From Acetoanaerobium noterae (GTDB taxonomy: Bacteria; Bacillota; Clostridia; Peptostreptococcales; Filifactoraceae), in the NCBI RefSeq assembly GCF_900168025.1, contig NZ_FUYN01000007.1:1-64000 (forward strand): a stretch of 64,000 nucleotides of DNA, in the 5' to 3' direction. A program made the position numbers and the translations under genes. The notes beneath the pieces are model-generated. The model was not told where the DNA came from. It saw only the letters and a list, made by a program, of their open reading frames with translations, and made no database searches. Positions 9,157 through 18,329 of the stretch are shown here, piece after piece (position 1 is the stretch's first letter; each line of letters begins with the position of its first letter).

Positions 9157-10470
9157 TTGAAAAGTATAATTCTCTCAAAAATTAAGAGTAAAAGAATTAT
9201 AGTCGGTGTTGTTGGTTTAGGATATGTTGGACTTCCTCTTGCTGTCGAAAAAGCCAAGGCTGGATTTAAGACTATAGGATTTGATATACAAAGAGAAAAA
9301 GTAGACATGGTAAATGCAGGGAAAAACTATATTGGAGACGTTGTTAATGAAGATTTACAGAGTATAGTTCAATCTAAATACCTGTCTGCAACATCAGATT
9401 TTTCTTTTATTAACGATGTAGATTTTATTGCAATATGTGTTCCAACACCGTTAGACTCTCATCAGCAGCCAGACATCAGTTATGTTGAGTCATCAACTAA
9501 AGAAATTGCAAAATATCTAAAAAAAGGTAGTATTGTGGTGCTTGAATCTACTACATATCCGGGTACGACAGAAGAAATCCTCAAACCTATATTAGAAAGT
9601 GGTTCTGGACTCAAATGTGGAGAGGACTTTTATTTGGGTTTTTCTCCTGAACGTGTTGATCCAGGGAATTTAATATACAAAACTAAAAATACACCTAAAG
9701 TAGTGGGGGCTATAGGCAAAGATGCGGCTGAGGTTATTTCAGCTATGTATAGATCAGTTTTAGAGAGTGAAGTTCATGTAGTATCCTCACCAGCAGTAGC
9801 TGAGATGGAAAAAATTCTAGAAAACACATATAGAAATGTTAATATAGGGCTTGTGAATGAGCTAGCTATGCTTTGCCATAAAATGAATATCAATTTTTGG
9901 GAAGTAATTGATGCAGCAAAATCTAAACCATATGGATTTCAAGCTTTTTATCCTGGTCCAGGGCTTGGTGGTCACTGCATACCACTTGACCCTTACTATT
10001 TATCATGGAAAGCTAGAGAATATGGATTTCATACTTCTATGATTGAAGCTTCTATGATGGTAAATGATAGGATGCCAGAATACTGCGCAGAAAGAGCAAG
10101 TAAAATTTTAAATAGATTTAAAAAGGCTATGAATGGTTCTAAGATTCTAATCTTGGGGGTAGCATACAAGCAAGATATAGATGATTACAGAGAAAGCCCA
10201 GCAATTAGAGTAATAGAAGAACTCGAAAAAGAAGGAGCTACAGTTTCTTTTTACGATCCTTTTGTTTTAGAATACAAGGAGCATGGGGTAGTGAAAAAAG
10301 GAGAGACTAGCCTCACGGCTGAATTAATAGAAAGCTCGGATTTAGTTATTGTTACAACCGCTCATACTAATGTAGACTACAGCTTTGTTCAAAATCATGC
10401 GAAAGCAATCTTTGATACTAAAAATGCTATGAAGATGATAAACAAGCGAGATAACATAGAACTTTTGTAA
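9157..10470 (+). CDS. wbpA: UDP-N-acetylglucosamine 6-dehydrogenase (WbpA type)
   Basis: A 437-residue enzyme of the UDP-glucose/GDP-mannose dehydrogenase family that oxidises C6 of UDP-GlcNAc to the uronic acid with two NAD+. It has the Rossmann motif GLGYVG at 20-25, VPTPLD near 95-100, ESTTYPGTTEE near 130-140 and the catalytic cysteine C274 in GGHCIPLDPYYL. The start is a TTG at 9157-9159, chosen because TGGAGG lies 6 bases upstream and no ATG fits. It begins the wbpA-B-D-E group. Base use is more like the core genome than the preceding six genes. Confidence 0.9.
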   Translation: MKSIILSKIKSKRIIVGVVGLGYVGLPLAVEKAKAGFKTIGFDIQREKVDMVNAGKNYIGDVVNEDLQSIVQSKYLSATSDFSFINDVDFIAICVPTPLDSHQQPDISYVESSTKEIAKYLKKGSIVVLESTTYPGTTEEILKPILESGSGLKCGEDFYLGFSPERVDPGNLIYKTKNTPKVVGAIGKDAAEVISAMYRSVLESEVHVVSSPAVAEMEKILENTYRNVNIGLVNELAMLCHKMNINFWEVIDAAKSKPYGFQAFYPGPGLGGHCIPLDPYYLSWKAREYGFHTSMIEASMMVNDRMPEYCAERASKILNRFKKAMNGSKILILGVAYKQDIDDYRESPAIRVIEELEKEGATVSFYDPFVLEYKEHGVVKKGETSLTAELIESSDLVIVTTAHTNVDYSFVQNHAKAIFDTKNAMKMINKRDNIELL

Positions 10471-10482
10471 GGAGGGCTTAGT

Positions 10483-11559
10483 ATGAGATATGCGATTATT
10501 GGCTGCGGGAGAATTTCTCCAAATCATATAGCAGCAGCACTTGAAAATGGTTTAGAGGTTGTAGCTTTATGTGATATTGAAGAAGCGAAAATGGATGAAA
10601 CAATTGAAAAGTTTAATCTTTCTAACAAAACAAAGAAATATTTAGATTATAAACTGATGCTCGAAAAGGAAAAACCTGAGCTTGTGGCAATTTGCACAGA
10701 AAGTGGAAAGCACGGAAAGATAGCATTAGACTGCGTTGAGGCTAACGCCAACCTTATTATTGAAAAACCAATTGCACTTTCTCTTGAAGAAGCAGATTTG
10801 ATAATAGAAAAAGCCAATAAGAAAAATATTAAGGTAAGTGCATGCCATCAAAATAGATTTAACAAGTCTGTTCAAAAGATTAGAGAGGCTGTTGAAGCTA
10901 ATCGCTTTGGAAAGCTAATGCATGCTACTGCTCATATCAGATGGAATAGAGGAGAAGACTATTACAAACAGGCACCTTGGAGAGGAACCTGGGAACAAGA
11001 CGGCGGAGCCTTGATGAATCAGTGTATCCATAACATAGACTTACTTAGATGGATGATGGGCGATGAAATTACTGAAGTTGTAGGGATGACTGACAATTTA
11101 ATTCATGGATATATAGCTGCCGAGGATATTGGAATGGCTCTTGTAAAGTTTTCAAATGGAAGCTACGGAATAATTGAAGGAACCACTAATATTTATCCTA
11201 AGAACCTAGAAGAAACTTTATATATTTTTGGAGAAAAAGGAACAGTCAAAGCTGGAGGAAAGTCTGTAAATCTAATTGAAGAATGGCAGTTTGCAGATAA
11301 TCTTGATAATGCAGATGAGGTTAAACAAAATTATTTTGAAAATCCTCCAAATGTTTATGGATTTGGACACAAACCTTTATACAAAGATGTCATTGAAGCT
11401 ATTGAAAATGATAGGCAGCCCTATGTTACAGCAGTTGATGGTAGAAATGCACTTGAATTAGTTCTTGCAATTTACAAATCGGCAGATGAAGGAAAAAGCA
11501 TAAAGCTACCGCTTGATAAATGCAGTACTATAGATTTCAAAGGAAGGTTTAATAGATGA
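10483..11559 (+). CDS. wbpB: Gfo/Idh/MocA oxidoreductase, UDP-GlcNAc-uronate 3-dehydrogenase (WbpB type)
   Basis: A 358-residue NAD-dependent oxidoreductase that in this pathway oxidises C3 of UDP-GlcNAc-uronate to a 3-keto sugar. It shows an N-terminal Rossmann start [12 protein letters not shown], the EKPIALS strand with its conserved lysine, and the C-terminal domain with [28 protein letters not shown] lies at good distance from the ATG, 12 bases after wbpA. Its stop overlaps the wbpD start. The assignment within this broad family rests on its neighbours, WbpA, WbpD and WbpE homologues in pathway order. Confidence 0.88.
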   Translation: MRYAIIGCGRISPNHIAAALENGLEVVALCDIEEAKMDETIEKFNLSNKTKKYLDYKLMLEKEKPELVAICTESGKHGKIALDCVEANANLIIEKPIALSLEEADLIIEKANKKNIKVSACHQNRFNKSVQKIREAVEANRFGKLMHATAHIRWNRGEDYYKQAPWRGTWEQDGGALMNQCIHNIDLLRWMMGDEITEVVGMTDNLIHGYIAAEDIGMALVKFSNGSYGIIEGTTNIYPKNLEETLYIFGEKGTVKAGGKSVNLIEEWQFADNLDNADEVKQNYFENPPNVYGFGHKPLYKDVIEAIENDRQPYVTAVDGRNALELVLAIYKSADEGKSIKLPLDKCSTIDFKGRFNR

Positions 11560-12119
11560 GTTATTTCGTACATGAAAGTAGCTACATAGATGAAAATGTA
11601 ACTATAGGAAATGGTACTAAAATTTGGCATTTTTGCCATGTACATAAAGGTGCAATTATTGGTGATAACTGCTCTTTAGGTCAAAATGTTAACATATCTA
11701 ACAACGTAAAAGTTGGAAATGGTGTTAAAATTCAAAACAATGTATCTGTTTACGAAGGTGTTGAGCTTGAAGACTATGTGTTTTGTGGTCCATCTATGGT
11801 TTTTACAAATGATTTAACACCTAGAAGCAAATATCCAAAAGGATCCGAAGGATATAAAAGGACTTTAGTTAAATACGGAGCATCCATTGGAGCAAATGCG
11901 ACTGTTGTATGTGGAAATACTATTGGAAGCTGGGCTATGATAGCATCTGGCGCTGTAGTTACAAAAGATGTACCAAGCTACGCACTTATGGCTGGAGTTC
12001 CAGCTAAACAAATTGGATGGGTATGCGAATGTGGATATCCTTTAAAAGATACTTATACATGCAAAGAATGTAGCAGAGAGTATTTATTAGAAGGTGGACT
12101 ACTTAAAGAAAACAAATAA
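11556..12119 (+). CDS. wbpD: Hexapeptide-repeat N-acetyltransferase (WbpD type)
   Basis: A 187-residue left-handed beta-helix acetyltransferase that acetylates the 3-amino group of UDP-GlcNAc(3N)A with acetyl-CoA. Isoleucine/valine-led hexapeptide repeats run from about residue 16 to 140 ([75 protein letters not shown]). The tail has four cysteines (CECGYPL, CKECSRE) in a zinc-ribbon-like arrangement, often seen in this subfamily. ATG overlaps the preceding stop (ATGA), so translation is coupled. Confidence 0.9.
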   Translation: MSYFVHESSYIDENVTIGNGTKIWHFCHVHKGAIIGDNCSLGQNVNISNNVKVGNGVKIQNNVSVYEGVELEDYVFCGPSMVFTNDLTPRSKYPKGSEGYKRTLVKYGASIGANATVVCGNTIGSWAMIASGAVVTKDVPSYALMAGVPAKQIGWVCECGYPLKDTYTCKECSREYLLEGGLLKENK

Positions 12120-12132
12120 GGAAGTGCTTTAT

Positions 12133-13266
12133 ATGGAATTTAGAGATTTAAAAGCTCAATACAATAAATATAAAACTCAGATTGATTTAGCAATACTAGA
12201 GGTTATACAAGGTGCTAATTTTATTGGTGGAAAGCAAGTAACTACTTTAGAACAGCGATTAGCTGAATATGTAGGAGTTAAACACTGCGTATCTTGTGCC
12301 AATGGAACAGAGGCCATGACCCTTCTTATGATGGCATGGGATATAAAAGAGGGAGATGCAGTTTTTGTTCCAGATTTTACGTTTTTTTCAACAGGAGAAG
12401 TAGTTTCTTTTAGAGGAGCAACTCCAATTTTTGTAGATGTTGATAGGGATACTTTTAATATTGATATTATAAAGCTTGAAAAGACTATACAAAAAGTGAT
12501 AGCTGAAGGGAAACTCACTCCAACGCTTATAATTCCAGTAGATTTATTTGGACTTCCGGCAAATCACATTGAGATAGAAAAAATAGCCGAAATATATGAT
12601 TTAAAAGTTCTAGAAGATGCAGCTCAGGGATTTGGAGGAAGCATTCATGGAAAAAAAGCGTGTAGCTTTGGAAATGCAGCAACAACTTCATTTTTCCCTG
12701 CAAAGCCGCTAGGCTGTTATGGTGATGGGGGAGCTATTTTTACAAATGATGATGAGTTAGCAAAGCTTTTAAATTCTCTTAAAGTTCATGGTAAAGGCGA
12801 AGATAAATATGATAACGTTAGAATAGGAGTAAACTCTAGGCTAGATTCTATACAAGCAGCTGTTTTAAATGTCAAGCTTACAGCTTTTATAGATCATGAG
12901 CTTGAAGATGTTAATAGGATTTACAAGCTTTACAATGAAAAGCTTAAAAGCATAGTAGAAACTCCATTTATACCACAAGGATATGTATCAAGCTTTGCAC
13001 AGTATACAATAAGGCTAAAAAATAAAGAGCAAAGAGATAATCTTCAATCTTATCTAAAAGATAAAGATATTCCTAGTATGATTTATTATGTGAAGCCAAT
13101 GCATAAACAAAGAGCTTTCGCAGACTATATATATCATGAGGAGGACTTTAAAATTACAAATGAACTTTGCGACACGGTGTTATCTCTTCCTATGCATCCG
13201 TATCTGAGTGAGAATGATATTAATAAAATAATGGAGCATATACTAGATTTTATAGAAAAAAATTAA
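12133..13266 (+). CDS. wbpE: UDP-2-acetamido-3-keto-uronate 3-aminotransferase (WbpE type)
   Basis: A 377-residue DegT-family PLP aminotransferase that converts the 3-keto sugar made by WbpB to the 3-amino sugar. It has SCANGTEAMTL near 54-64, EDAAQGFGGS near 161-170 and the PLP lysine K191 in FFPAKPLGCYGDGG. I start it at ATG 12133, preceded by AAGGAAG just after the wbpD stop; an upstream in-frame GTG at 12094 would add 13 residues but overlaps wbpD and lacks a ribosome site. With wbpA, wbpB and wbpD it should yield UDP-2,3-diacetamido-2,3-dideoxy-glucuronate. Confidence 0.9.
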   Translation: MEFRDLKAQYNKYKTQIDLAILEVIQGANFIGGKQVTTLEQRLAEYVGVKHCVSCANGTEAMTLLMMAWDIKEGDAVFVPDFTFFSTGEVVSFRGATPIFVDVDRDTFNIDIIKLEKTIQKVIAEGKLTPTLIIPVDLFGLPANHIEIEKIAEIYDLKVLEDAAQGFGGSIHGKKACSFGNAATTSFFPAKPLGCYGDGGAIFTNDDELAKLLNSLKVHGKGEDKYDNVRIGVNSRLDSIQAAVLNVKLTAFIDHELEDVNRIYKLYNEKLKSIVETPFIPQGYVSSFAQYTIRLKNKEQRDNLQSYLKDKDIPSMIYYVKPMHKQRAFADYIYHEEDFKITNELCDTVLSLPMHPYLSENDINKIMEHILDFIEKN

Positions 13267-13327
13267 TTATAGTAACAAAGTTCATAACTATCATAAGCCT
13301 TTAAATTAAGGATTATTTTTATAGGTA

Positions 13328-13355
13328 TAATGATATTTTGTTATGTTGCCGATAT
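13328..13355 (+). promoter_or_regulatory. Candidate sigma-28 promoter of flaG-fliD-fliS
   Basis: GCCGATAT at 13348-13355 is a perfect flagellar sigma-28 -10 element. TAAT at 13328-13331 lies 16 bases upstream, one base off the TAAA -35 consensus. It sits 38 bases before the flaG start, so the filament cap genes can be expressed late, separately from the glycosylation genes. Confidence 0.6.
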
Positions 13356-13392
13356 ATTTCGTAGAAAATTGAATATGATAGGAGGTATATTT

Positions 13393-13761
13393 GTGAGTAT
13401 AGAGCAAATAGGCAGTGCAGGGATGCAGTACAGTGGTGAGACTGGAGTTAGAGTACAAAGTGCTCCTGAAAAAGCTCCGGTTGTAAAGAGAGACTCAGCT
13501 TCTAATCAACAGCAACAATATAACGGAGATAGGCCATCAGAAAAACAAATTCAAGAAGCAGTAGATACCACAAACAAAGAATTAATTAAACTGGAAACTA
13601 ATTTAAGGTTTAGCATTCACAAGAAAACAAAGCAAATAATGGTAAAAATAATAGATACAAACACTCAAGAAGTAATAAAAGAGGTCCCACCAGAAAAGAT
13701 ATTAGATATGGTGGCATCAATGATGGAGAGAGCAGGGCTTATTGTAGATAGAAGAGGTTAA
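13393..13761 (+). CDS. flaG: Flagellar protein FlaG
   Basis: A 122-residue FlaG protein, linked to filament length control in other bacteria. The conserved C-terminal half reads LRFSIHKKTKQIMVKIID, then VIKEVPPEKILDM and a final GLIVDRRG. The N-terminal 50 residues are polar and variable, as usual. Start is GTG 13393 with AGGAGG at 13380-13385; longer in-frame reading to 13330 would cross the candidate promoter. It stands first in the flaG-fliD-fliS unit, 12 bases before fliD. Confidence 0.9.
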   Translation: MSIEQIGSAGMQYSGETGVRVQSAPEKAPVVKRDSASNQQQQYNGDRPSEKQIQEAVDTTNKELIKLETNLRFSIHKKTKQIMVKIIDTNTQEVIKEVPPEKILDMVASMMERAGLIVDRRG

Positions 13762-13773
13762 GGAGGTATTAAA

Positions 13774-15345
13774 ATGGTAAGCGCAATTAGATTTGGAGGA
13801 TTAGCATCTGGTATGGACACTGAAAACATAGTGAAACAATTGATGCAGTCGGAGAGACTAAAAGTAGATAAATATACTCAACAGAAAATATGGAAACAAT
13901 GGCAGCAAACAGAATATAACTCAATGAATAAATTAATGGCTAATTTTATTTTAGATTCTAGAAAAAAATTAGAACTTACAAAAACTACATCTTCTGGGGC
14001 TTTAGTCTCTGGGGGTATAGATTCTGTTACTTGGGCTAAAAGCGCAGTATCTTCTAACTCATCTGCTTTTGATGTTACAGCTAGCGCGAATGCTCCAGCG
14101 GGAGTATCAACATTAGAAGTTGTACAATTAGCAACTGGAGCAAGTGTATCAAGTCAAACTTCCCTTGATACGGACAAAACTACAGCTGGACAGCTGTTAG
14201 GATTTAGTGGAACAACTAAGACAGTTAGAATAAATGAAAAAGATATAGTTTTACTAGAAACTGATACTCTAAGTGATATCGCTCAGAAAATTCGTACTGA
14301 AACTGGGCTGAATGCTAATTATGATGCTACAGCTAATAGGTTTTTTATTAGTTCAAAGGCGACGGGAAGTACAGATGCAAAAATAACATTTGACAATGCT
14401 GATGCTGAAAACCTTAGAGATGCTTTGAAATTTACAAATTTATCCAACACTATAGGAAAAGATGCGATTATTAAGTATAACGGTACCGATGAGTTAACGT
14501 ACTCTTCAAATAATATATCAATTAATGGACTTAATATAACTTTAAAAACAACTTCAGGGTTAGAAACTATTAGAACGGACACAAATGTAGATGGAGCATA
14601 CAACAAAATTAAAGAATTTGTAGACGAGTATAATAAACTTATAGATATATTCAATACAAAGCTCGGAGAAAAAACATATAGGGATTTTCCTCCGCTTACA
14701 GACGAGCAAAAGAAAGATATGTCAGAAACTGATATAAAGCTTTGGGAAGAAAAAGCAAAATCAGGGTTAATTAGAAATGATTCTACTATTAATAATATGC
14801 TTTCTAAGATGAGAGCAGAAATATATGAAGACGTTAATGGTGCTGGAGCCATTCATGAGTTAGGTATAACTACCGGTAATTGGAGAGATAATGGAAAGCT
14901 TCAAATTGATGAATTTAAACTAAAAGAAGCTTTGAGAAATGACTCCGAAAAAGTTTTAAATACTTTGTTTAAGACATCTACATTGCCAGAAAGTACAACA
15001 GATCCACAGGCAATTAAAGATAGAATGAAGGATACTGGAGCATTTGTAAGAATCTACGATAATATGATTAGCGGAATTAAAGATATAGTCTCAAAATCAG
15101 GACCTGGCTCTGAATCAACACTTCTTCGCTCAGTAAAAAGCAATATTCTAATTGATTATGTGACTAAAGGTTCAAAGAGTCTTCTTGACAGTGATATTGG
15201 AGAGATTGATAAAAGAATAGATAGAGAAAATCAAAGAATGATAACAATAGAGCAACGTTATTGGAAACAGTTCACGGCAATGGAGCAAGCGATGTCTCAG
15301 ATGAATAGCCAAAGTTCATGGTTATCTCAGCAATTCGGAGGCTAG
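13774..15345 (+). CDS. fliD: Flagellar filament cap protein FliD (HAP2)
   Basis: A 523-residue cap protein that sits on the filament tip and helps flagellin fold after export. The N-terminus IRFGGLASGMDTENIVKQLMQ is the typical FliD start. A variable middle with polar repeats follows, and the C-terminus has the conserved INGLNITLKTTSG, a DEYNKLI helix and the coiled coil DIGEIDKRIDRENQRMITIE with the end AMSQMNSQSSWLSQQFGG. AAGGAGGT precedes the ATG. Length is ordinary. Sits between flaG and fliS. Confidence 0.95.
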   Translation: MVSAIRFGGLASGMDTENIVKQLMQSERLKVDKYTQQKIWKQWQQTEYNSMNKLMANFILDSRKKLELTKTTSSGALVSGGIDSVTWAKSAVSSNSSAFDVTASANAPAGVSTLEVVQLATGASVSSQTSLDTDKTTAGQLLGFSGTTKTVRINEKDIVLLETDTLSDIAQKIRTETGLNANYDATANRFFISSKATGSTDAKITFDNADAENLRDALKFTNLSNTIGKDAIIKYNGTDELTYSSNNISINGLNITLKTTSGLETIRTDTNVDGAYNKIKEFVDEYNKLIDIFNTKLGEKTYRDFPPLTDEQKKDMSETDIKLWEEKAKSGLIRNDSTINNMLSKMRAEIYEDVNGAGAIHELGITTGNWRDNGKLQIDEFKLKEALRNDSEKVLNTLFKTSTLPESTTDPQAIKDRMKDTGAFVRIYDNMISGIKDIVSKSGPGSESTLLRSVKSNILIDYVTKGSKSLLDSDIGEIDKRIDRENQRMITIEQRYWKQFTAMEQAMSQMNSQSSWLSQQFGG

Positions 15346-15375
15346 TAATCAATGCTGTGATAGGAGGTAATAATA

Positions 15376-15756
15376 TTGGCAATGAATAACCCTTATGCAA
15401 AATATAAAGAACAATCAGTGACTACTGCTACACCAGAAGAGTTGACACTAATGCTATATAATGGATGCATTAAATTTATTAATCTAGCAGAAGTATATAT
15501 TGAAGAAAAAGACTATGAGAAGTCAAATCTTAATATTCAAAAAGCACAAGATATAATCCAAGAATTAAATATCACATTAAATATGGATTATGAGATTTCA
15601 CAAAATCTTAGGCAGCTGTATACTTTTATAAATGAAAAATTATTGGATGCAAACATTAAAAAAGATAAACAAGCACTTTTTGATGCAAAAGAAATTGTCT
15701 CAGAACTAAGAGATACTTGGAAAGAAGCGATGGCACTTTCTCGAAAGGGGAAGTAA
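15376..15756 (+). CDS. fliS: Flagellin export chaperone FliS
   Basis: A 126-residue four-helix chaperone that binds the C-terminus of flagellin before export. Typical segments are NPYAKYKEQSVTTATPEELTLMLYNG, KAQDIIQELNITLNMD and KKDKQALFDAKEIVSELRDTW. Start is TTG 15376, because AGGAGG ends 8 bases upstream; the next ATG at 15382 would be 14 bases away. The stop is 3 bases before the following gene. A second FliS-like protein is at 37787-38275. Confidence 0.93.
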   Translation: MAMNNPYAKYKEQSVTTATPEELTLMLYNGCIKFINLAEVYIEEKDYEKSNLNIQKAQDIIQELNITLNMDYEISQNLRQLYTFINEKLLDANIKKDKQALFDAKEIVSELRDTWKEAMALSRKGK

Positions 15757-15759
15757 GGT

Positions 15760-16269
15760 ATGGAGAATGTTATTGATATTGCAAAATTAAAGATTGAAGA
15801 ATTAGTTAATCTCAACAATAATAAGCGTAATTATTTAAAGAAACTTTATGAAATAACAAAGCTTCAAACCATAGATATTTCTTCCAATAGCTTAAATTCC
15901 TTACTAGATCATATAAAACAAAAGCAAGACATAATGAATGCCATTGATGATATTGATAAAAAATTCTATGCTGAATTTCAAGGTTTAAAGCTTCATTTAG
16001 GTATTAAATCTCTCGAAGACGTTGATATTAATGAGTATCCAGAAATAGCATCTTTAAAGTTTTCGGTAAAAGAAGTAATGGACTTATTAGGAGAAATAGA
16101 TAAGCAGGATAAAAATAATATTAGTAATGTAAAAACAGAAATGGATAAACTAAAAGAAGATATGAAGGATTTGCAAACTCAATCTAAAGTAATTAAAAAC
16201 TATGGTACCTCGTCAGTATCATCTTATGGAAAAGATTATCAAGGATTTTATATAGACGGAAAAAAATAA
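15760..16269 (+). CDS. FlgN-like flagellar chaperone (probable)
   Basis: A 169-residue, almost wholly helical and charged protein, with heptad-like stretches over residues 1-65 and 110-150 and an end YGKDYQGFYIDGKK that resembles the tail of clostridial FlgN proteins. FlgN family members are export chaperones for the hook-associated proteins FlgK and FlgL. Three bases separate it from fliS, so it belongs to the filament operon. No catalytic motif is visible. The FlgN assignment is by fold type and context, not strong sequence identity. Confidence 0.55.
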   Translation: MENVIDIAKLKIEELVNLNNNKRNYLKKLYEITKLQTIDISSNSLNSLLDHIKQKQDIMNAIDDIDKKFYAEFQGLKLHLGIKSLEDVDINEYPEIASLKFSVKEVMDLLGEIDKQDKNNISNVKTEMDKLKEDMKDLQTQSKVIKNYGTSSVSSYGKDYQGFYIDGKK

Positions 16270-16289
16270 ATAGAATTTAGGTGATTTTA

Positions 16290-16646
16290 TTGAAGGCACA
16301 ATCAATTGAAGCATTAGAAACAGCGGTAGAGTATTTAGATAATATTTCACGTGCATTGCCATCTATTATTGAGGATTATAGAGAACAAAATATCAGTACG
16401 GTATCTGAAAAAATGATTAATTTATCAGATGGACTCAGATGGCTTTATGATGTTGCAAAATTAACTAAAGATTATCATTCTTTGGATGAAGATGAAATGT
16501 TAGGATGCTATACAGAGATTGTTGATGCAATGGAGATGAAGGATTATATTCTAATTTCAGATCTTATTGAATATGAATTATTACCATTAGTTGAGGGTTG
16601 GAGAGCAAGCTTAAGTGAGTCAGTAAAAAATCTTACAACTAACTAG
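16290..16646 (+). CDS. Small helical protein of the flagellar operon, unknown function
   Basis: About 118 residues, helical and acidic, with no signal peptide or membrane segment. I do not recognise the family. The TTG at 16290 is preferred because TAGGTGA (16278-16284) is then well spaced; an in-frame GTG at 16281 overlaps that site. Its place between the FlgN-like gene and the YjfB-family gene suggests a role in filament assembly or as a chaperone. Features such as LSDGLRWLYDVAKL and LLPLVEGWRASL recall the four-helix FliS/FliT type. Confidence 0.6.
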   Translation: MKAQSIEALETAVEYLDNISRALPSIIEDYREQNISTVSEKMINLSDGLRWLYDVAKLTKDYHSLDEDEMLGCYTEIVDAMEMKDYILISDLIEYELLPLVEGWRASLSESVKNLTTN

Positions 16647-16697
16647 TATTTGGATTGTTCATATAATTTAAGAAGTTAGTATTTAAGGAGATTAATT

Positions 16698-16895
16698 ATG
16701 GATATAGCGGGATTGTCAATGAGCCTAAGCCAAATGAAAGCAGCACAACAAGTAAGCGTTTCAGTTATGAAGCTTTCTATGGATACAGCAAAAAATCATG
16801 GGTCAGAAATGGTTCAAATGATACAAAATAATACAAGAATGTTAGAGCAATCAGTAACTCCTCATTTAGGAGCAAGCATAGATATAAAACTTTAA
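16698..16895 (+). CDS. YjfB-family putative motility protein
   Basis: A 65-residue protein whose sequence (MDIAGLSMSLSQMKA at the start, VSVMKLSMDTA in the middle, SVTPHLGASIDIKL at the end) matches the small YjfB family. The family is known mainly from linkage to motility genes in Firmicutes and has no assigned biochemical role. AAGGAG precedes the ATG. It is the last gene before a strong terminator and so closes the flaG operon. Confidence 0.8.
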   Translation: MDIAGLSMSLSQMKAAQQVSVSVMKLSMDTAKNHGSEMVQMIQNNTRMLEQSVTPHLGASIDIKL

Positions 16896-16898
16896 TAA

Positions 16899-16946
16899 GT
16901 ATAGAAAATAGCGCTGTTGTTAAGATGGCGCTATTTTCTATATATA
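16899..16946 (+). terminator. Terminator of the flaG-fliD-fliS operon
   Basis: A perfect 14-bp inverted repeat, ATAGAAAATAGCGC at 16901-16914 and its complement at 16928-16941, with a 13-base loop. The 3' arm carries TTTT but only a short T tail follows. It stands 6 bases after the YjfB stop. Being symmetrical it could act on either strand. Confidence 0.75.
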
Positions 16947-17090
16947 AATTAGTTTTGAGATAGATATAGTATTAAATCTTTACACGGTCTAAGACAAAGA
17001 ATTGTGTAATAATTAACTATAATATGGTAAAATTATTTTATGTATTTTTTTAGGGTAGTTAAAAGCTTTAATTAGGGGTGGGCTGTTATT

Positions 17091-17759
17091 ATGAAGAAGA
17101 TTTCCGTTATGATTGTAGATGATCATGTAATGATGAGAGAAGCGATAGTAAAAGGATTTGAAGGCAATTCATGTATTGACATAGTATATCAAGCGCAAAG
17201 TGGACGAAGTGCATTAGATTACTTAGAAAACAATCAAGAAAATATAGATATTGTATTGCTTGATGTAATTATGCCAAATGAAAATGGAACAGAGATTCTA
17301 AAACAAATTAAAGATTTATATCCACATATTAAGGTAATTATGCTTACAAGTATGGTAAACTCAAAATATGTTATTAAGGCTTTGGAAAATAATGCAGATG
17401 GTTATGCAAGCAAAGGAATGGATTTTATTCAGCTTGTATCTATGATACAATCAGTTTATGAAGGAAAATTTTGTAATGATGAAAAAATAAATGATGAAGT
17501 TTTAAAATGTAGGGAATATATAAAACAAAAGAGCAGAATACTTAAAGATTTTGCTTTACTAACTCCAAGAGAGTATGAAATCGTAGCACTTATTTCTAAA
17601 GGAAAAAGCAATATAGAAATTGCGGATGACTTATTTGTAAGTGAAAGAACTGTCAAAAACCATATTCATAATATACTTAAGAAAGTAAATTTGCAGGACA
17701 GAACTCAAATTGCTATTGCGAATTTAAGATATAAAATTGTTGAAAAACAGTTAGGATGA
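17091..17759 (+). CDS. LuxR/NarL-type response regulator (orphan)
   Basis: A 222-residue two-domain transcription factor. The receiver domain has the acidic pair D10-D11, the phospho-acceptor D58 in LLDVIMP, and TSM plus a lysine in GYASKGMD at the usual switch positions. The C-terminal LuxR helix-turn-helix is clear: LTPREYEIVALISKGKSNIEIADDLFVSERTVKNHIHNILKK falls in residues about 156-200. No histidine kinase is nearby, so the partner must be elsewhere. AGGGGTGGG precedes the ATG. It overlaps the next gene by 4 bases. Position suggests control of motility genes, an inference. Confidence 0.9.
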   Translation: MKKISVMIVDDHVMMREAIVKGFEGNSCIDIVYQAQSGRSALDYLENNQENIDIVLLDVIMPNENGTEILKQIKDLYPHIKVIMLTSMVNSKYVIKALENNADGYASKGMDFIQLVSMIQSVYEGKFCNDEKINDEVLKCREYIKQKSRILKDFALLTPREYEIVALISKGKSNIEIADDLFVSERTVKNHIHNILKKVNLQDRTQIAIANLRYKIVEKQLG

Positions 17760-18067
17760 TGATTATGAGCTCAGATGATAAATTAGAACAAGCTATAAGA
17801 AGGTTTGTAGAAAAAGATGATAGTGATACTTTTCAGAAGATTAGGGAGTATTTATATGAGCATCCTAATTCTACTGTGCTTGATGTTGCAGCTGCTACAA
17901 ATATTCCTAGAGGAAAGATTTTAAGATATGTAAAAGAGGGTAAATTAATAGATAACTCTGCTCCTATAAAGGAAGTTGTCGAGCCTAGAGTTATTTATAG
18001 TGATAATCCTAGTGAATCAAGACATAAGCCAAAGACTAATTTTAGAAGAAGTGGCAGAAGAAAATAA
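17756..18067 (+). CDS. YvyF/TIGR03826-like flagellar regulatory protein (short form)
   Basis: Up to 103 residues. The middle, EHPNSTVLDVAAATNIPRGKILRYVKEGKLI, resembles the helix-turn-helix part of the flagellar-operon protein YvyF, but the N-terminal cysteine-rich part of YvyF is missing. The C-terminus is basic and ends RRSGRRK. Start may be ATG 17756 (overlapping the response regulator) or ATG 17765, which is better spaced from AGGAT. Co-translation with the response regulator is likely. Function unknown; DNA binding is a guess from the motif. Confidence 0.6.
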   Translation: MMIMSSDDKLEQAIRRFVEKDDSDTFQKIREYLYEHPNSTVLDVAAATNIPRGKILRYVKEGKLIDNSAPIKEVVEPRVIYSDNPSESRHKPKTNFRRSGRRK

Positions 18068-18085
18068 TATAAGGAGGGAAATACT

Positions 18086-18286
18086 ATGTTACTTAGAGAT
18101 TTGCTTACAAGAAGAGATAAATTAAAGACATACCTACACGCACTCAAGCGTTCTATCAATTATTTTGAAGTTGTACTTTTAGATGAAGAAATGGGCAAGG
18201 AGCTCAGAGACCTTTATAACGAAGTTATGGCTGAATTTAAAGAACTAGATAATGCAATGAAGCCTCTTGAAGAGATGGAGATGTAA
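18086..18286 (+). CDS. Small conserved-looking protein, unknown
   Basis: A 66-residue charged helical protein (LLRDLLTRRDKLKTYLHALK at the start, DLYNEVMAEFKELDNAMKPLEEMEM at the end). I do not recognise it. A near-perfect ribosome site AAGGAGGG precedes the ATG by 7 bases and it follows the YvyF-like gene by 18 bases, which supports a real gene in the same unit. No motif, membrane segment or signal peptide. Confidence 0.65.
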   Translation: MLLRDLLTRRDKLKTYLHALKRSINYFEVVLLDEEMGKELRDLYNEVMAEFKELDNAMKPLEEMEM

Positions 18287-18329
18287 AATATTTCTAGACA
18301 CTTTATAAATAATCTGTTAGACTATTTAT

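Noticed and set aside
14319-14852. 177-codon reverse ORF inside fliD
   Set aside because: Hydrophobic low-complexity reverse reading of an AT-rich gene; fliD itself is certain.
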